Source: Archilochus colubris (taxonomy: Eukaryota > Chordata > Aves > Apodiformes > Trochilidae). From it: a DNA stretch of 64,000 nucleotides. Shown in pieces: positions 1 to 10,979 of this stretch. The notes under the pieces were generated by a model. It was not told the origin of the DNA. It worked only from the letters and a program-made list of their open reading frames with translations, and did no database searches. The position numbers were made by a program, and so were the translations under genes. Numbering within the stretch: the first letter of the stretch is position 1; each line of letters starts with the position of its first letter. The DNA lies in the NCBI GenBank assembly GCA_023079485.1, contig CM041092.1, forward strand, positions 4,526,627 to 4,590,626, read 5' to 3'.

Positions 1-1696
1 CAAACAGAAAATACAGACAGTACTAAAAATGACCTAATCAATATTTCAGATTAATTAAAGACATAAATAGGCAACATCTATCAGGTGAATTTTCAACCAG
101 CAACCCTAAGGGAAAAGCAGGAGTCTAAATATTAACAGCAGTCCTTTTTCCCCCGGGCTATAGCATGACTACAAAGAGAAACAATTAATTTTGGCTTAAA
201 AGTATATGGTTGTGATATTCATTTATCATATTGGTAAATATTAAAAAAATCATTTCATAAAAAGAAGCTGAGAGAGTGAGAAACTCTTATTGCCAAGAGT
301 TGATCTATCTCAATAGGAGAAAAAAGCATCTCTTCTTGCTAAGTGCAATCTTTGTAATTTTCTGTAACAGGACATTCAATAATGTTTTCTGTGAGGCAGC
401 TTTATGTTTTCCCTATGCTGCAAACTCAGGGCATGCATTTCATTCTGAGTTTTTGTGCCTTCAGAGTTTGGTCATGCCACCTTCCCCCACCTGCCACCTC
501 CCAAACCTCTTTTCTTCTCCGGGTGCACAGAAGATGGCCCAGACAATACAGAAATCATTCAAATCACTTCACATCTCCAGCACCTCCTCTGCTGCAGGCA
601 GACACTGGATCTGCTCTGGCTTGCACTGCTTTCAGCCCCTGCTATAAATTTTAATCAGATACTTTGTACCCAGTTGTACTCCTGTCTGAAACCATCCAAA
701 GCGCTGTTGTTGCTAAGGAAACCACTTCCTCCTTCATCCTCACCCTCAGCTCTGCTGCCTCCTTCCCTCCATCTCCCCTTCTTTTCCTTCTCCCCATTTT
801 TCCTTGGCTCCAAGGGGCAAACCTGACACTGAGCCATTTGCCTTCCTGAGTGCAAGCTCACCTGAAACACATGGAAAGTGACTGCAACCAGAACTTGGGG
901 TATTTAAAGCAGGACTGCCCTTGCACAGGCTGATTATGCTTCATTAGTTCCCTGGCAGCAAGAGACAAACCCATCCCAATGAGTTTTGAGTTTTTTCTCT
1001 CACCCACCGTGAGAGAAAGGCAAAAACTGAGCTCCAGGCTCTTCCTGCAGGAGCTGGAAGAGGAAATATAGGGAAAAGAGATAGGCTGGGTATGTGAATG
1101 CTCAAGGATATATTTTTTCCCTAAGCAATAACATTCCAGACCCCTCCACAGAGCATTCACCTCCATTAAAACAAGTTTATCTCTTCCAGAGAAATCAAGT
1201 TCCCTGAACCATTTGGCTGAGGAATTGATTCCTGACCCTTCATTTCCTTCCTGCCTCCTAAATATTTAAATTATGCAGCTGAGAAGCAGACCACAAGAGC
1301 AGTTCATGTTTAGGGTTCTGTTGTCCAAGCTGGGAGCAGTGCATGCAGAGCACAGCTCCAGTACTGCAACTGCATGAGAAGAGAAGAAAAAAAAAGAAAG
1401 GGAGAAATTCAGCTTTCACCATCACCCTCCTGTATGTCCAGACCCAAGAAGTGAGCCAAGCTGTTAACTAAAAAAGGCAGAGGGGAAGCACAGTAAGGAC
1501 AGAAAATCAACAAAATTAGAGTGCTTTCTTCAATAGGAGTTGATAAAACATCATTTGGGGAAGAAAAAAACCAAAACAACTAAACAACAAAAAACCCCTC
1601 AATTTTTATTTTGTACATTTTTTAGGGAAAAGGAAGTATATTCAACATACACAACTCCTTCATGAAAGGGCTCCTATAGCTACTCATTGTGCTTAC

Positions 1697-1796
1697 CAGT
1701 AGTGGTAATTTTGACATGTTTCAGCTTTTTTTTCTACACTCATTACTCCTCCCCTCTTGCTTTTGCTTTTTGTCACATCCACCTTTGTATAGCAGG
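1697..1796 (-). other. Isolated exon-like segment (candidate only)
   Basis: On the minus strand a pyrimidine-rich acceptor (ending cttctacag) precedes a 100-bp segment that ends at a strong donor (CTACTG|gtaagc). Only one frame is open across it, entered with 2 nt completing a codon and left with 2 nt over; the peptide begins CYTKVDVTKSK. No homology is recognised. Good splice-site pairs flanking short open segments are frequent by chance in vertebrate introns, so this is not called as a gene. Confidence 0.2.
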
Positions 1797-2821
1797 CTGT
1801 AGAAGAGACAAAAGGCAAAATTCAGAACTAAAGAGAAAGTAACCTCTAATATTATAGAGGCTTCCCTGAGCTTTTGCTTTTCCAAACTAAGCCTCATTGC
1901 CATTAGTATTGAGTGTAAGGATCCTGCTGGGTCTGTTGCAGTTGTCCTATTGACTTTCTCTGGATGAATAAGTTCCTGTCAAGAGCACCACTAAATATCC
2001 ACTTTAGAAAAGCACTTTTAGCCATAAAAAACACATTTTCCCTTCCTTTCCTAGAGTCAGAGCCAGCGCTGCAAAGCAAAATGAAAATGCAGTCTTTGGA
2101 GACAGATATAATTATAAGTAAATACTTCATAGGCATTAATTAGCAACATTTTTTTTTCACCTGTGTTTTGTACAGGGAGTCAAACATTCCTCAACAGAAT
2201 TTGCTTGTGCTCCTATACTTGCTACTACTACTTTACAGGTAATAATTAAACCAAACACCTGTACTGCACCAAGCTTCAGATGCTTGAATAATATGAATGC
2301 AAATTCTTTAGTTGTAGATTTTTTTTTTATAGTTAAAAGAAGCTAAGGACCTGGTTCAGAACCAACTGCATGGCAGCTTCTTACTGTTTCTTCATGGTCA
2401 GGAACTGAAGCAGTGTTATTCCCATTGCACAAAACATTCACAAATCTCCAGAGTGTTTATTTGGGACTTGGCTTAGGGTTGTAGAGAACTCTATAACTGA
2501 AAATAACCCTAGAGAGGAATGAAGCAATGGCTCATCTGCATTCAGCATCAATACCACAAGTTGAAGGTTAAAGAAAAAACCCTGCAGAAAGAGGACAGCA
2601 GAAGAGATGAAAAATAAAGGTCAGTATTGGCCTTCACACTTCCAGAAGCAGCAGAGTGAAAGCTCACTAAGAATATCAGCCACAAGGTCTGCATTTGCCA
2701 GGGAAGGGAACAGCCAATTTCCTTGGGCTGTTTATGTCCAAGGGCTATGAAGTTTTTAATCAAAGGCTACTGCTCTTGCTGACACAGACAATGCACTACT
2801 GTACAAGAGCCTGAAAGAATT

Positions 2822-2849
2822 CCTTAATTATTTTTCCTTAATTATTTTT
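2822..2849. repeat. 14-bp tandem duplication
   Basis: The unit ccttaattattttt occurs twice head to tail with no mismatch. It is a small local slippage duplication with no evident function. Confidence 0.8.
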
Positions 2850-3052
2850 CATTTTTGCTGGTTTTGGGTGGTCAGAGTGAGGAGGCTCCTTTCCACTGCA
2901 GGACACCACAAATCCTCAAACCAGGACTCTCATGAATGTATTGCTAAATATTTAGAAAGGCTTCCTTGTGCTGAATATTATCATCAAGAAAGCTACATTA
3001 TAAAATTCAGAGGTGTGCTGAAGAGACACTGATGGATTCATCTGAAAACTGC

Positions 3053-3096
3053 AAAAAAGAAATAAAAATAAAAATAAAAAAATATAAAAGAAAAAA
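3053..3096. repeat. A-rich (AAAAT)-like simple repeat
   Basis: This is a low-complexity run of A interrupted by single T or G residues, including consecutive aaaat units. It could be a decayed poly(A) tail, but no retroposed body is visible upstream. Confidence 0.7.
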
Positions 3097-4659
3097 GCCA
3101 CCACTGCTAGAAAGGCTGGGATTTGTTGTTCCCACCTGTGTGATTTACCTGGGAAGAGCTGGCTGTGAAGGAAAGACTGGTGGGAAAACCAGCACAGCCA
3201 CTTCTGGCTGTGACTGAGGATCAGGGCTGTCTGCTAACATCCACCCTACTGCCAGCAGGTAATCAAAGGGATCCTTAATATCAAGTGGCAGAATTTGTAT
3301 TTTCATTCCTTAACCTGGGGCTTGTGAATGTCCAGTTCAGCTCACCTCTCAGCCAGGCAGAGGGGAACATGCTTAAAACTGTCTTCAGGTTTTCATCTGA
3401 GATGTAGAGTTCACTGTTGGAACATATGAATATGCAGTTAGGAGATAGAAGCTGTCAGGAAATCATGCAGCTGTTCACTGGAACAAACAAGAGAGGAGAA
3501 ATGTCTTAATATTAGAGCTGTCTTGACATTTCCCAGCACAACCAGGATCTGGCTGTGGTCTGCAAGAAATCAATTCAGAGAGAAGCCACAAATATCACCT
3601 AATGCCTCGATTCATAAACTTTAATAGGACTTTCATACCCACACGGATAAAAGTAAATAGGACTCTGGTCTCAGACTCTCAGCTTGTTGGACCAGAGCAG
3701 GTGAGAAGCCAAGTAGCACATTTGAAAGTTCCCTGGGGGTGAGGGCAAGGGTGTCCTCTGGAAACCAGCTTTAACCTTTTTTTCCTTCATAGAGATTCAT
3801 GTTGGCCTCATTTTACCTACCCTGGACAGTCTGAACTAATGCTTTAGTGCTTTAGTTTTGGTGAGGAGTACATAAATATTGATTGCTCCTGGAAAGGTTC
3901 TGGAGACCTTTTAAACTGACTCTTGTTTTGTGCTAATTAATTATTATTCACATATTTTGGAAAGATGAGCTCCTGGTTCCACTGCCTTAACAAATCCTTT
4001 TATTGAGCCTTGTGAGTAAGCAGATTTCATAGGACAAGGTAAATCTTTGGAGGGTTGTTTTTTTTTTTTTGAAGGACTGCAGTTCACTCTCCTTTAGATC
4101 TGTTATTTTTGACAAGAGAGGGCAGAAAGGTGAGAGTAATATTCAGCATAAATAATTTTCAAGTAATGATCTAAAACTCCAGGGTCAAGTCTTTTATGGG
4201 TCTATTATTATTTTTTTGACTTACCTGACCTACTCTTTCTCAGGTTTCCATTGATGAGTGTCTGGATTGTGATTTTCCTGAATTTGTGGTATATTTCCAA
4301 TGAAGAGGGGGACTTGTGGGCTGTTTGGTCAGTGACAGGATGATAACAATAATTGGGGCTACACTGGGAGTTATTCTTACAGATAATATTACAATAGAAA
4401 CAGAAATAGCCAAGAGGACAAACACTTACTTAATGGACAAATACATTTACTGTAACTGTGCTTGCAATAATTAAGATTTCAGAAACCTCTTAAAGGATAT
4501 TGGCAGAAAAGAGCCAGAATTGCAGCCTGGATTTCCAAGTCTCTGCTCCAAAACTAAGCAAGGCCACAGATGGGATTAATTTTTTCCAGACAGGTTACAG
4601 TCCCAACAGTTGTTTAAAAACTATATGGCCATTAAAAAAAAATGTAGCATCTGCATGAG

Positions 4660-5436
4660 TGTCCTGGTTTGGGCCAGGATAAAGGTGATTTTCTGTTTTG
4701 TACTTTTACTTTTAGCTAAGTCTCTTGTAAGTAGTTGCACTTGCTGAAATTAACAGCAAGTTTCTCAGACAGTGTGTGCTTCTAGGATTGATAACACTTA
4801 ATGTTTATAGTTACTGCTAGAGACTGGTGTGCAGAGCCAAGGGCACTGCTCAGCTCTGAGGAAAACATTTTACCGTCCAGGAGGATACAGAGATCCCACC
4901 TGAGCCCTCCTTTGGGGAGGAACAGACAAGATAGATGCCAGAATTGACCAAACAGAGTATTCCATCCCATATACGTCACACTCAGTATAAATTTGAGGCA
5001 TCACGAGGGCCGAGCCAGATCTTTTCCTGCTTCCCTTCCTTCACCCGGCATCCTGGAAGGATCCTGTCCATTCGTCTGCCTGTGGTCCTGATCCGTGCCA
5101 GCCCATATCTGTGTGTTCCTGCCTCCGGTTCCCGACTGCTGCCGACTCCAGGAGTCCAGCCTGGACTTTCCCAGGGCTGCCCTACAGCCTCGGTGGTGAC
5201 GTGAGAGTTATTGGGGGAAAGGAGGGAGGAATGTGGTTTCCATTTTCCTGTATATTTGTATATATTTAGTAATTTTTCCTATTTATCATTACTGCTCATT
5301 AAAGTTGTGTAGTTTAGTTTCCAACCCATAAGTCTCTCTCCCTTATTCTCTCTCCTTTCTTTATCAAGGAGGAGAGGGATTAATAGAGAGCGTCTGTTAT
5401 TCGGTTTAATTGCCGGGCCAGTGTTAAACCATGACG
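4660..5436 (+). mobile_element. Solo ERV LTR (passerine ERVL-like)
   Basis: The segment begins tgtcctggtttgggcc and ends near gttaaaccatgac, so its terminal ~10 bp are imperfect inverted complements of each other, as in the TG...CA ends of an LTR. A TATA-type box (tataaat, near 4986) lies mid-element and an ATTAAA signal follows near 5297, giving U3-R-U5 order on the + strand. I recognise the ends and the U5 region as resembling LTRs common in songbird genomes, but the family name cannot be confirmed here. No second copy or internal retroviral gene is present, so it is a solo LTR. The flanks (atgag before, agaag after) do not form a clean target duplication, and the last base of the expected CA end looks mutated. 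Confidence 0.7.
4986..4992 (+). promoter_or_regulatory. LTR TATA-type box
   Basis: tataaat sits about 325 bp into the LTR and about 310 bp before its ATTAAA signal, a normal spacing for an LTR promoter and polyadenylation pair. Whether the promoter is still active cannot be told from sequence. Confidence 0.4.
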
Positions 5437-6236
5437 AGAAGAAAGAGCAAGAGTGTTGTTTATCTCCCCCAGTGATCAAAACGAAGACCACTGGAACTTT
5501 CTCCCAGGTTGTTGGACAAGGTGAGGGGCACTGCATTTCCAGATAGTACCAACTGATGAAGTGATGGCCCCATGACCCAGCAGTGAGGCACACAAGTACA
5601 GGGGTTTCCATCACAGATGTCATTGAAAAACCCAGCACTGAGTGAGGATGCAAAGTTCTGACCTAAGATGGGTGTTTCATCAAATCTAGGGGAGGTTCCA
5701 ACAGGAGAACATGATCTTTAGCATCTAATTCCTTCTCTAAAGTACTGCCCAGAGCAGCTCAACTCCAGCTTTCAGCTTTTCTTTTTTATTTTCAGAAGTT
5801 TTCAGACAGCTCTATCAGCAGTTGTACAAAGACACACTGCAGAACCTTACAGCATTGTGATGACCTCCCAACATCTAATCACAAAGACAGTATTTCTATA
5901 CACTAATCAAAAAATACTACACTTCAAGAGATAAAGCCTACTGAAAAGATACTTTGTCAGGAAGAGGTTTGGTTTTCTATCAGGTGCTCTTCATGTGCAG
6001 CCCTGCTTGGTACATAATAGTGGTGGCTGAGAACAACAGCAAAGCTCTGGCTTACAGACACAGCCAAATCTCCAGCCCTTCCAGGAGCCCATCCCAGAGG
6101 AAGGGTCTGAGCATGCACTAAAGCAAAATGCTCTGCAGGGAGCAACTCAGTAGGGGAACAGGCAAAGTCCCCCCCTTCTGCTAGGAAGCAGCTGAGGAGC
6201 TGTGAACACAGAGCTCCAGCTCTTCTGATAGCTCTT
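5437..6236. other. Non-coding sequence between LTR and CR1
   Basis: No gene or recognised repeat is visible. The first few hundred bases directly follow the LTR and could include a remnant of the provirus leader, but I see no primer site or gag-like reading frame. A pair of splice-like sites on the minus strand around 6035-6110 brackets about 75 bp and is treated as chance. Confidence 0.4.
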
Positions 6237-7190
6237 AGAATCATAGAATCATAGAATCATAGAATCATAGAATCATAGAATCCTAGGGGTTGGAAGGGAC
6301 CTCGAAAGATCATCTAGTCCAACCCCCCCTGCCAGAGCAGGGCCACCTAGAGCACTTCGCATAGGAACGTGTCCAGGCGGGTTTTGAATGTCTCCAGTGA
6401 AGGAGACTCCACGACCCCCCTGGGCAGCCTGTTCCAGGGCTCTGTCACCCTTACAGGAAAAAAATTTTTCCGGATATTCAACTTGAACCTCCTGTGCTCC
6501 AATTTACACCCATTACCCCTTGTCCTATCACTGGTCACCACTGAGAAGAGCCTAACTCCTTCTCTTTGACACTCACCCCTTACATATTTGAAAACATTGA
6601 TGAGGTCACCCCTCAGTCTCCTTTTCTCCAAACTAAAGAGACCCAGCTCCCTCAGCCTTTCCTCATAAGGGAGATGTTCCACTCCCTTAATCATCTTAGT
6701 AGCTCTGCGCTGGACTCTTTCAAGCACTTCCCTGTCCTTCTTGAACTGAGGGGCCCAGAACTGGACACAATACTCCAGGTGCGGCCTCACCAATGCAGAA
6801 TAGAGGGGGAGGAGAACCTCTCTTGACCTACTAACCACACCCTTTCTAATGCACCCCAGGATGCCATTGGCCTTCTTGGCCACAAGGGCACATTGCTGGC
6901 TCATGGTCATCTTCTTGTCAACCAGGACCCCCAGGTCTCTTTCACCTGCACTGCTCTCCAGCAGGTCAGCCCCCAACCTATACTGGGACATCTTGTTGTT
7001 CTTCCCCAAATGCAAAACTCTACACTTCCCCTTGTTGAATTTCATCATGTTTCTCCCTGCCCAACTCTCCAGCCTGTCTAAGTCTCTCTGAATGGCAGCA
7101 CAGCCTCTGGTGTGTCAGCCACTCCTCCCAGCTTAGTGTCATCAGCAAACTTGCTGAGGGTACATTCTATACCCTCATCTTCTCTCAGGC
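6237..7190 (-). mobile_element. CR1 LINE, 5'-truncated, minus strand
   Basis: The + strand shows about five and a half copies of agaatcat at 6237-6282 followed by gttggaagggacct, which is the reverse complement of the CR1 3' terminus and tail. Reading leftward on the minus strand, the element begins inside the reverse transcriptase near the FADDTKLGG motif (about 7127-7155), runs through the C-terminal ORF2 region and ends in the tail. The 5' end is truncated, as is typical for CR1. A net frameshift near 7105 separates the catalytic motif from the downstream open frame, so the copy is dead. Its C-terminal sequence differs from the copy at 8117-9770, which suggests another CR1 subfamily. Confidence 0.93.
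6347..7048 (-). pseudogene. CR1 ORF2 C-terminal remnant (233 codons)
   Basis: The open frame covers the region after the reverse-transcriptase palm. It includes [19 protein letters not shown] (about residues 82-100) and a C-terminal block with [18 protein letters not shown], both typical of CR1 ORF2. The first ATG is not a real start: the same frame continues upstream as ...[13 protein letters not shown] until the frameshift near 7105. The stop at 6347 is the natural ORF2 end, leaving about 110 bp of 3' UTR and tail. Endonuclease and most of the reverse transcriptase are missing. Confidence 0.9.
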
Positions 7191-7259
7191 TCATGAACAC
7201 TAAAAGTAATTCCTATTGAGGTGAAAATTATTAATAAACTGTTTCACATACATAGAATG

Positions 7260-7285
7260 TATATATATATATCTATATATATATA
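7260..7285. repeat. (TA)n microsatellite
   Basis: About 26 bp of alternating TA with a single C interruption. Confidence 0.85.
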
Positions 7286-7420
7286 AACATGCAGAGCCAT
7301 CTATATTGCAGATTTATACTTTACACACTTCTAGATAGACACATTTGTGTGGACTGCTGGAGCAACCATGTGTTTGGCTAAGCTGGCTGGAATGGCTCCA
7401 CACCATTTCTGCCATTTAAC

Positions 7421-7460
7421 ATGGAAGAAACAGGTTAAACATGGAAGAAACAGGTTAAAC
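7421..7460. repeat. 20-bp perfect tandem duplication
   Basis: The 20-bp unit beginning atggaagaaaca occurs twice head to tail without mismatch, so the duplication is recent. Confidence 0.85.
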
Positions 7461-8183
7461 ACCACCCCACACACACCCTGCAGGCAGACTTTGCACCTGA
7501 TTAGTCAGCCACACACTGAAGTCTATTAATGGACACCCTATTGCCATGGCAGCAGTAGGTTAAAGTTAGAAGTTACTAGATTTGAATTATTTAAATATGC
7601 TAAAAACACCAATTTCCAGGCTTAAGTGCTTTGTCACCACACTTGGTCATCACTAATGACAACTGCCACCTATTTTAGAAAGTTTCCTTAGAAACCTCAG
7701 TCACTAGGCACGTGGATCTCTTGTCTGTGTATTTGTAGTTTGCCTATTGCCTAGGTACAAAATCTATGTCATACAGTTCCACTTTTAGGCACTAAACTCA
7801 ATAGTTTTGTTTCTCAAATATAGTGAGTACGTGCAGTTTGATTTCTATCGCTAACCAAAAGAACAGACCTTGGAAGAACAGATGTCATTTGATTCAGCAC
7901 CGCTGAGTTGGCCTCTAGAAAAACCTGAGTATAATTTCCCTTGTGCCTACATCCTTACAGCTACATAAAAGACCATACAAAAATTGTAATAAATTTAGAT
8001 TTTAAAAGTGATTTTGTGATGCAAATACACAATAAAAAGACACAAAAGATGCAGAGAATACCAAACCATATTGTCCTATATCTCCAAGTAGTGACCATGC
8101 TTAGGAAAAAACAAACCATAGAATCATAGAATTGGCTGGGTTGGAAGGGACCTCAGAGATCATCAAGTCCAACTCTTGTTCCA

Positions 8184-9521
8184 CTACCACCACAGTTCCC
8201 AGCCCATGGCACTGAGTGCCACATCCAGTCTCTTTTTAAATATCTCCAGGGATGGAGAATCCACTACTTCCCTGGGCAGCCCATTCCAATGTCTGATCAC
8301 CCTCTCCGTAAAGAAGTTATTTCTAATATCCAACCTAAAACTCCCCTGGCACAACTTGAGACCGTGCCCTCTTGTCTTGTTGAAAGTCGTCTGGCAAAAG
8401 AGACCAACATCAACCCGGTTACAACCTCCTTTCAGGTAGTTGTAGACAGCGATGAGGTCTCCCCTGAGCCTCCTCTTCTCCAGCCTGAACACCCCCAGCT
8501 CTCTCAGCCTCTCCTCATAGGGTCTGTGCTCGAGTCCCTTCACCAGCCCAGTTGCCCTCCTTTGGACCTGCTCCAGCACCTCAATCTCCTTCCTGAACTG
8601 AGGGGCCCAGAACTGGACACAGGACTCGAGGTGTGGCCTCACCAGGGCTGAGTAGAGGGGCAGAATCCCTTCCCTGGACCTGCTGGCCACGCTGTTCCTG
8701 ATCCAGGCCAGGATGCCATTGGCCTTCTTGGCCACCTGGGCACACTGCTGGCTCATGTTCAGCTTCCTGTCAATCCAGTCTCCAAGGTCCCTTTCTGTCT
8801 GGCTGCTCTCCAACCACTCTGTTCCCAGCCTGGAGCTCCCCATGGGGTTGTTGTGGCCAAAGTGCAGGACCCGGCACTTGGCCGTGTTGAACCTCATCCC
8901 GTTGGAATCAGCCCAACTCTTCAGTCTGTCCAGGTCCCTCTGCAGAGCCCTCCTGCCTTTCAGCTGATCCACATTCCCCCCCATCTTAGTGTCATCTGCA
9001 AATTTGCTGATGGTGGACTCAATCCCCTCATCTAAATCATCAATAAAGATATTAAACAGAACTGGGCCCAACACTGATCCCTGGGGGACACCACTAGTGA
9101 CCGGCCGCCATTTTGATGCAGTCCCGTTCAGCACCACTCTCTGGGCCTGGCCCTCCAGCCAGTTCCTAACCCAGCACAGGGTGCTCCTGTCCAAGCTGTG
9201 GGCTGACAGCTTTTTCAGGAGGATGCTGTGGGAGACGGTGTCAAAGGCCTTGCTGAAGTCCAGGTAGACCACATCCACCGCCTTCCCCTCATCCACCAGG
9301 CAGGTCACCCGATCATAAAAGGAGATCGGGTTGCTCAGACACCCAGCACTGCCTCGAGGAATGTAAAGGGCCACCAGGCACAGCAAGTCATTCACCTGTT
9401 CGCATCGCACACAGACCCCACTCACACCCTCCTCTGGTGCTAACAGGAGGCTCAGACACTCTACACAGCCAGAGGCCTGAACAACTATGTCCCTCTTCAG
9501 GGGTTCCTTCTGTGTGGACAC
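8184..9521 (-). pseudogene. CR1 fused frame: ORF1-like N-terminus plus reverse-transcriptase palm and C-terminus
   Basis: The 445-codon frame is unbroken. Residues 19-40 hold two CxxC pairs (CVEC and CVRC), suggestive of the zinc-binding part of CR1 ORF1. From about residue 56 it becomes reverse transcriptase: the palm motif [15 protein letters not shown] (84-98, catalytic D88), PQGSVLGP (146-153) and FADDTKM (174-180). The ORF2 C-terminal domain follows through [18 protein letters not shown]. The frame opens with GTG, and the same frame continues about 28 codons further up to a TAG near 9600, so the listed start is not biological. Finger motifs and endonuclease are missing, so no autonomous activity is expected despite the intact FADD. 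Confidence 0.88.
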
Positions 9522-9540
9522 ACCCTGTGTCTTAACAGCA

Positions 9541-9762
9541 CTAGTTTTGCTTTTTGGAGACCATTGCTCCTTCCAGAGAGCTGGGAGGTGACTGTGCTCC
9601 TCCTACTTGCCCTGACTGCATGAACTGCCTCACTAATTGCTGTACCCCATTCCTGTTTGCCTGTTCCTGTTCACCACACTCCTCGCAGTCCTTTCTATCC
9701 CTCTCAGCAGTGCTGGGTGCTACCCCCTTATCAGCTGATTGATTGGCCTCACCTGAAAGCAC
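9541..9762 (-). pseudogene. CR1 ORF1/leader-like remnant (73 codons)
   Basis: This open frame directly abuts the fused CR1 frame on the same strand but is shifted relative to it. It includes a CEECGEQEQ segment and a polar, glutamine-rich tail ending [12 protein letters not shown]. Position and composition suggest the upstream part of a CR1 ORF1 separated by a frameshift. I do not recognise it independently, so a chance frame in flanking DNA is possible. Confidence 0.4.
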
Positions 9763-9770
9763 CAGCAGAA

Positions 9771-10734
9771 GGTGGTCAAACCATAATAATTAACACCAGC
9801 TTTTAAAAAGTTGGTAGAAACGGTAACTTATCTACATCAGTTTGCCAAAAAGTAAATTCAACGTAAGCTAAAATTTTCCTGTTCCTTAGAAGTCCTGACT
9901 GAATGTTCCAGAGCCTCCAAATTAATCCAGCGTCAATCCAAATCAATACAAAGCACTCACCTAAGTAAAATCATTCAGGTGCATTAGTATTTCCAGGACT
10001 GCCTGTTTGACAGCACTGGGAAAGAGATATGGCTCACAGTTAACAAAAAACCCCACAAAAATAATTTCTCTATTTAGCACACACCCAGTATTCAAGATTA
10101 GCTTGGCTTCTCATACTCATTTCTTAATTAAAAAACTAACAGGGAACATTAAACATCTCCCTATTTCATCTTTCAATATGCAAATTATAGATACAAGCCT
10201 ACCAGTGGCAGCCTACTGAAAGCTGTGGCTGGATGCCATGCAGGTGCAAGAAAGAGAGATAATTTTAACATCAAGTGATTACAGCTACAAATTTACTGAT
10301 CAGTAACCCAGTTGGGAGGCTGGTCTAAGGGACCCTGGGTTGTGCAGTTTGAAAGAGAAGCAAAGAGAATGGAATGTACTGCATAATGCTCAAGAATATA
10401 CTGGTAGGTCTGTAATATACTTTGGGAATGTTCAGTTTTTTCACCTTCTAGGAGCTGAAGAAGCTGCCTTTTTATTTATTTATATCTACACCACACCTAT
10501 AGAGAATAAAATATTTTCATTTACAAGTGACTCCTCCTCTCCATTCGTCTGGTTCAGCTCATCCCTGCTGCTCAGACCATAACTCCATGGATAGACATAA
10601 CTGCATTTATTTCAACTGTGAGAAGGAATCCAGCTCTTGCACAGTGACTTTTTCCTTGGATGCAGTAGAATTGTCCATGTGTCACCTGGAGGCCTTTACT
10701 GGAAAGGGACACTTACAATGGCTTGAAGGGATAG
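9771..10734. other. Unique non-coding sequence
   Basis: AT-rich with no gene, recognised repeat or strong splice-site pair. Confidence 0.5.
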
Positions 10735-10979
10735 GATGGGGAAGAATGGATTTAAACTGAAAGAGGGAAGATTTAGATTTGCTATTAGGAAGAAATTCTT
10801 TCCTGAGAGGGTGAGCTTGCCAGAGAAGTTGTGGCTGCCCCAACCCTGGCAGTGTTCAAGGCCAGGCTGGATGGGTCTTGAAGCAAGCTGGGCTGATGGG
10901 AGGTGTCCCTACCCATGGCAGGGGGTAGGAGTGGATGATCTAAGGTCCCTTCCAACCCATACCTGTACATGATCTCTCA
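10735..10979 (+). mobile_element. CR1 3' fragment, plus strand
   Basis: The sequence follows the CR1 3' end: a diverged ORF2 C-terminus (gctattaggaagaaattctt, then cctgagaggg), then 3' UTR ending ggtcccttccaaccca. The terminal 8-bp repeats have decayed to acatgatctctc. It is about 245 bp, 5'-truncated, and clearly older than the copies with intact tails. Confidence 0.85.

Larger units (their letters stand above)
1..4659. other. Unique non-coding sequence
   Basis: This stretch is AT-rich with no recognisable gene or interspersed repeat. It holds a 14-bp tandem duplication (2822-2849), an A-rich AAAAT-like tract (3053-3096), and two isolated exon-like segments: 1697-1796 on the minus strand and 2176-2238 on the plus strand. 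Open frames of up to 123 codons occur but show no family motif, and all look like chance. Confidence 0.6.
7191..8116. other. Unique AT-rich spacer between two CR1 copies
   Basis: No gene is seen. It contains a TA dinucleotide tract and a 20-bp tandem duplication, each listed separately. Confidence 0.6.
8117..9770 (-). mobile_element. CR1 LINE with ORF1-like segment joined to ORF2, minus strand
   Basis: The 3' end lies at 8117 (two 8-bp tail units, then ggttggaagggacct on the + strand). The minus-strand body runs up through ORF2 to the reverse-transcriptase palm near 9330. Beyond that point the expected finger region and endonuclease are absent. Instead the element continues with a cysteine-paired segment (9360-9600) and a further open stretch to about 9762 in another frame, which together look like CR1 ORF1 or leader sequence. 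This is consistent with an internal deletion of several kilobases, or a template switch during reverse transcription. The left (5') limit near 9770 is approximate. Confidence 0.88.

Noticed and set aside
2176..2238. 63-bp plus-strand segment with excellent splice sites (tgttttgtacag and ACAG|gtaata)
   Set aside because: All three frames are open, so there is no coding evidence; most likely a pseudo-exon.
4240..4425. Minus-strand frame with a transmembrane-like N-terminus
   Set aside because: An in-frame stop lies immediately upstream, the start is GTG, and there is no usable splice acceptor; hydrophobicity reflects T-rich codons.
5957..6244. Minus-strand frame overlapping an acceptor/donor pair near 6035-6110
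   Set aside because: Short, no motif, and next to a CR1 tail; typical chance pseudo-exon.
6237..6282. Regular short repeats (agaatcat units), superficially array-like
   Set aside because: These 8-bp units without spacers are the reverse complement of the CR1 tail, not a CRISPR array; the same pattern occurs at 33261-33316.
8176..9443. Several plus-strand frames of 60-120 codons
   Set aside because: They are antisense shadows of the minus-strand CR1 ORF2.
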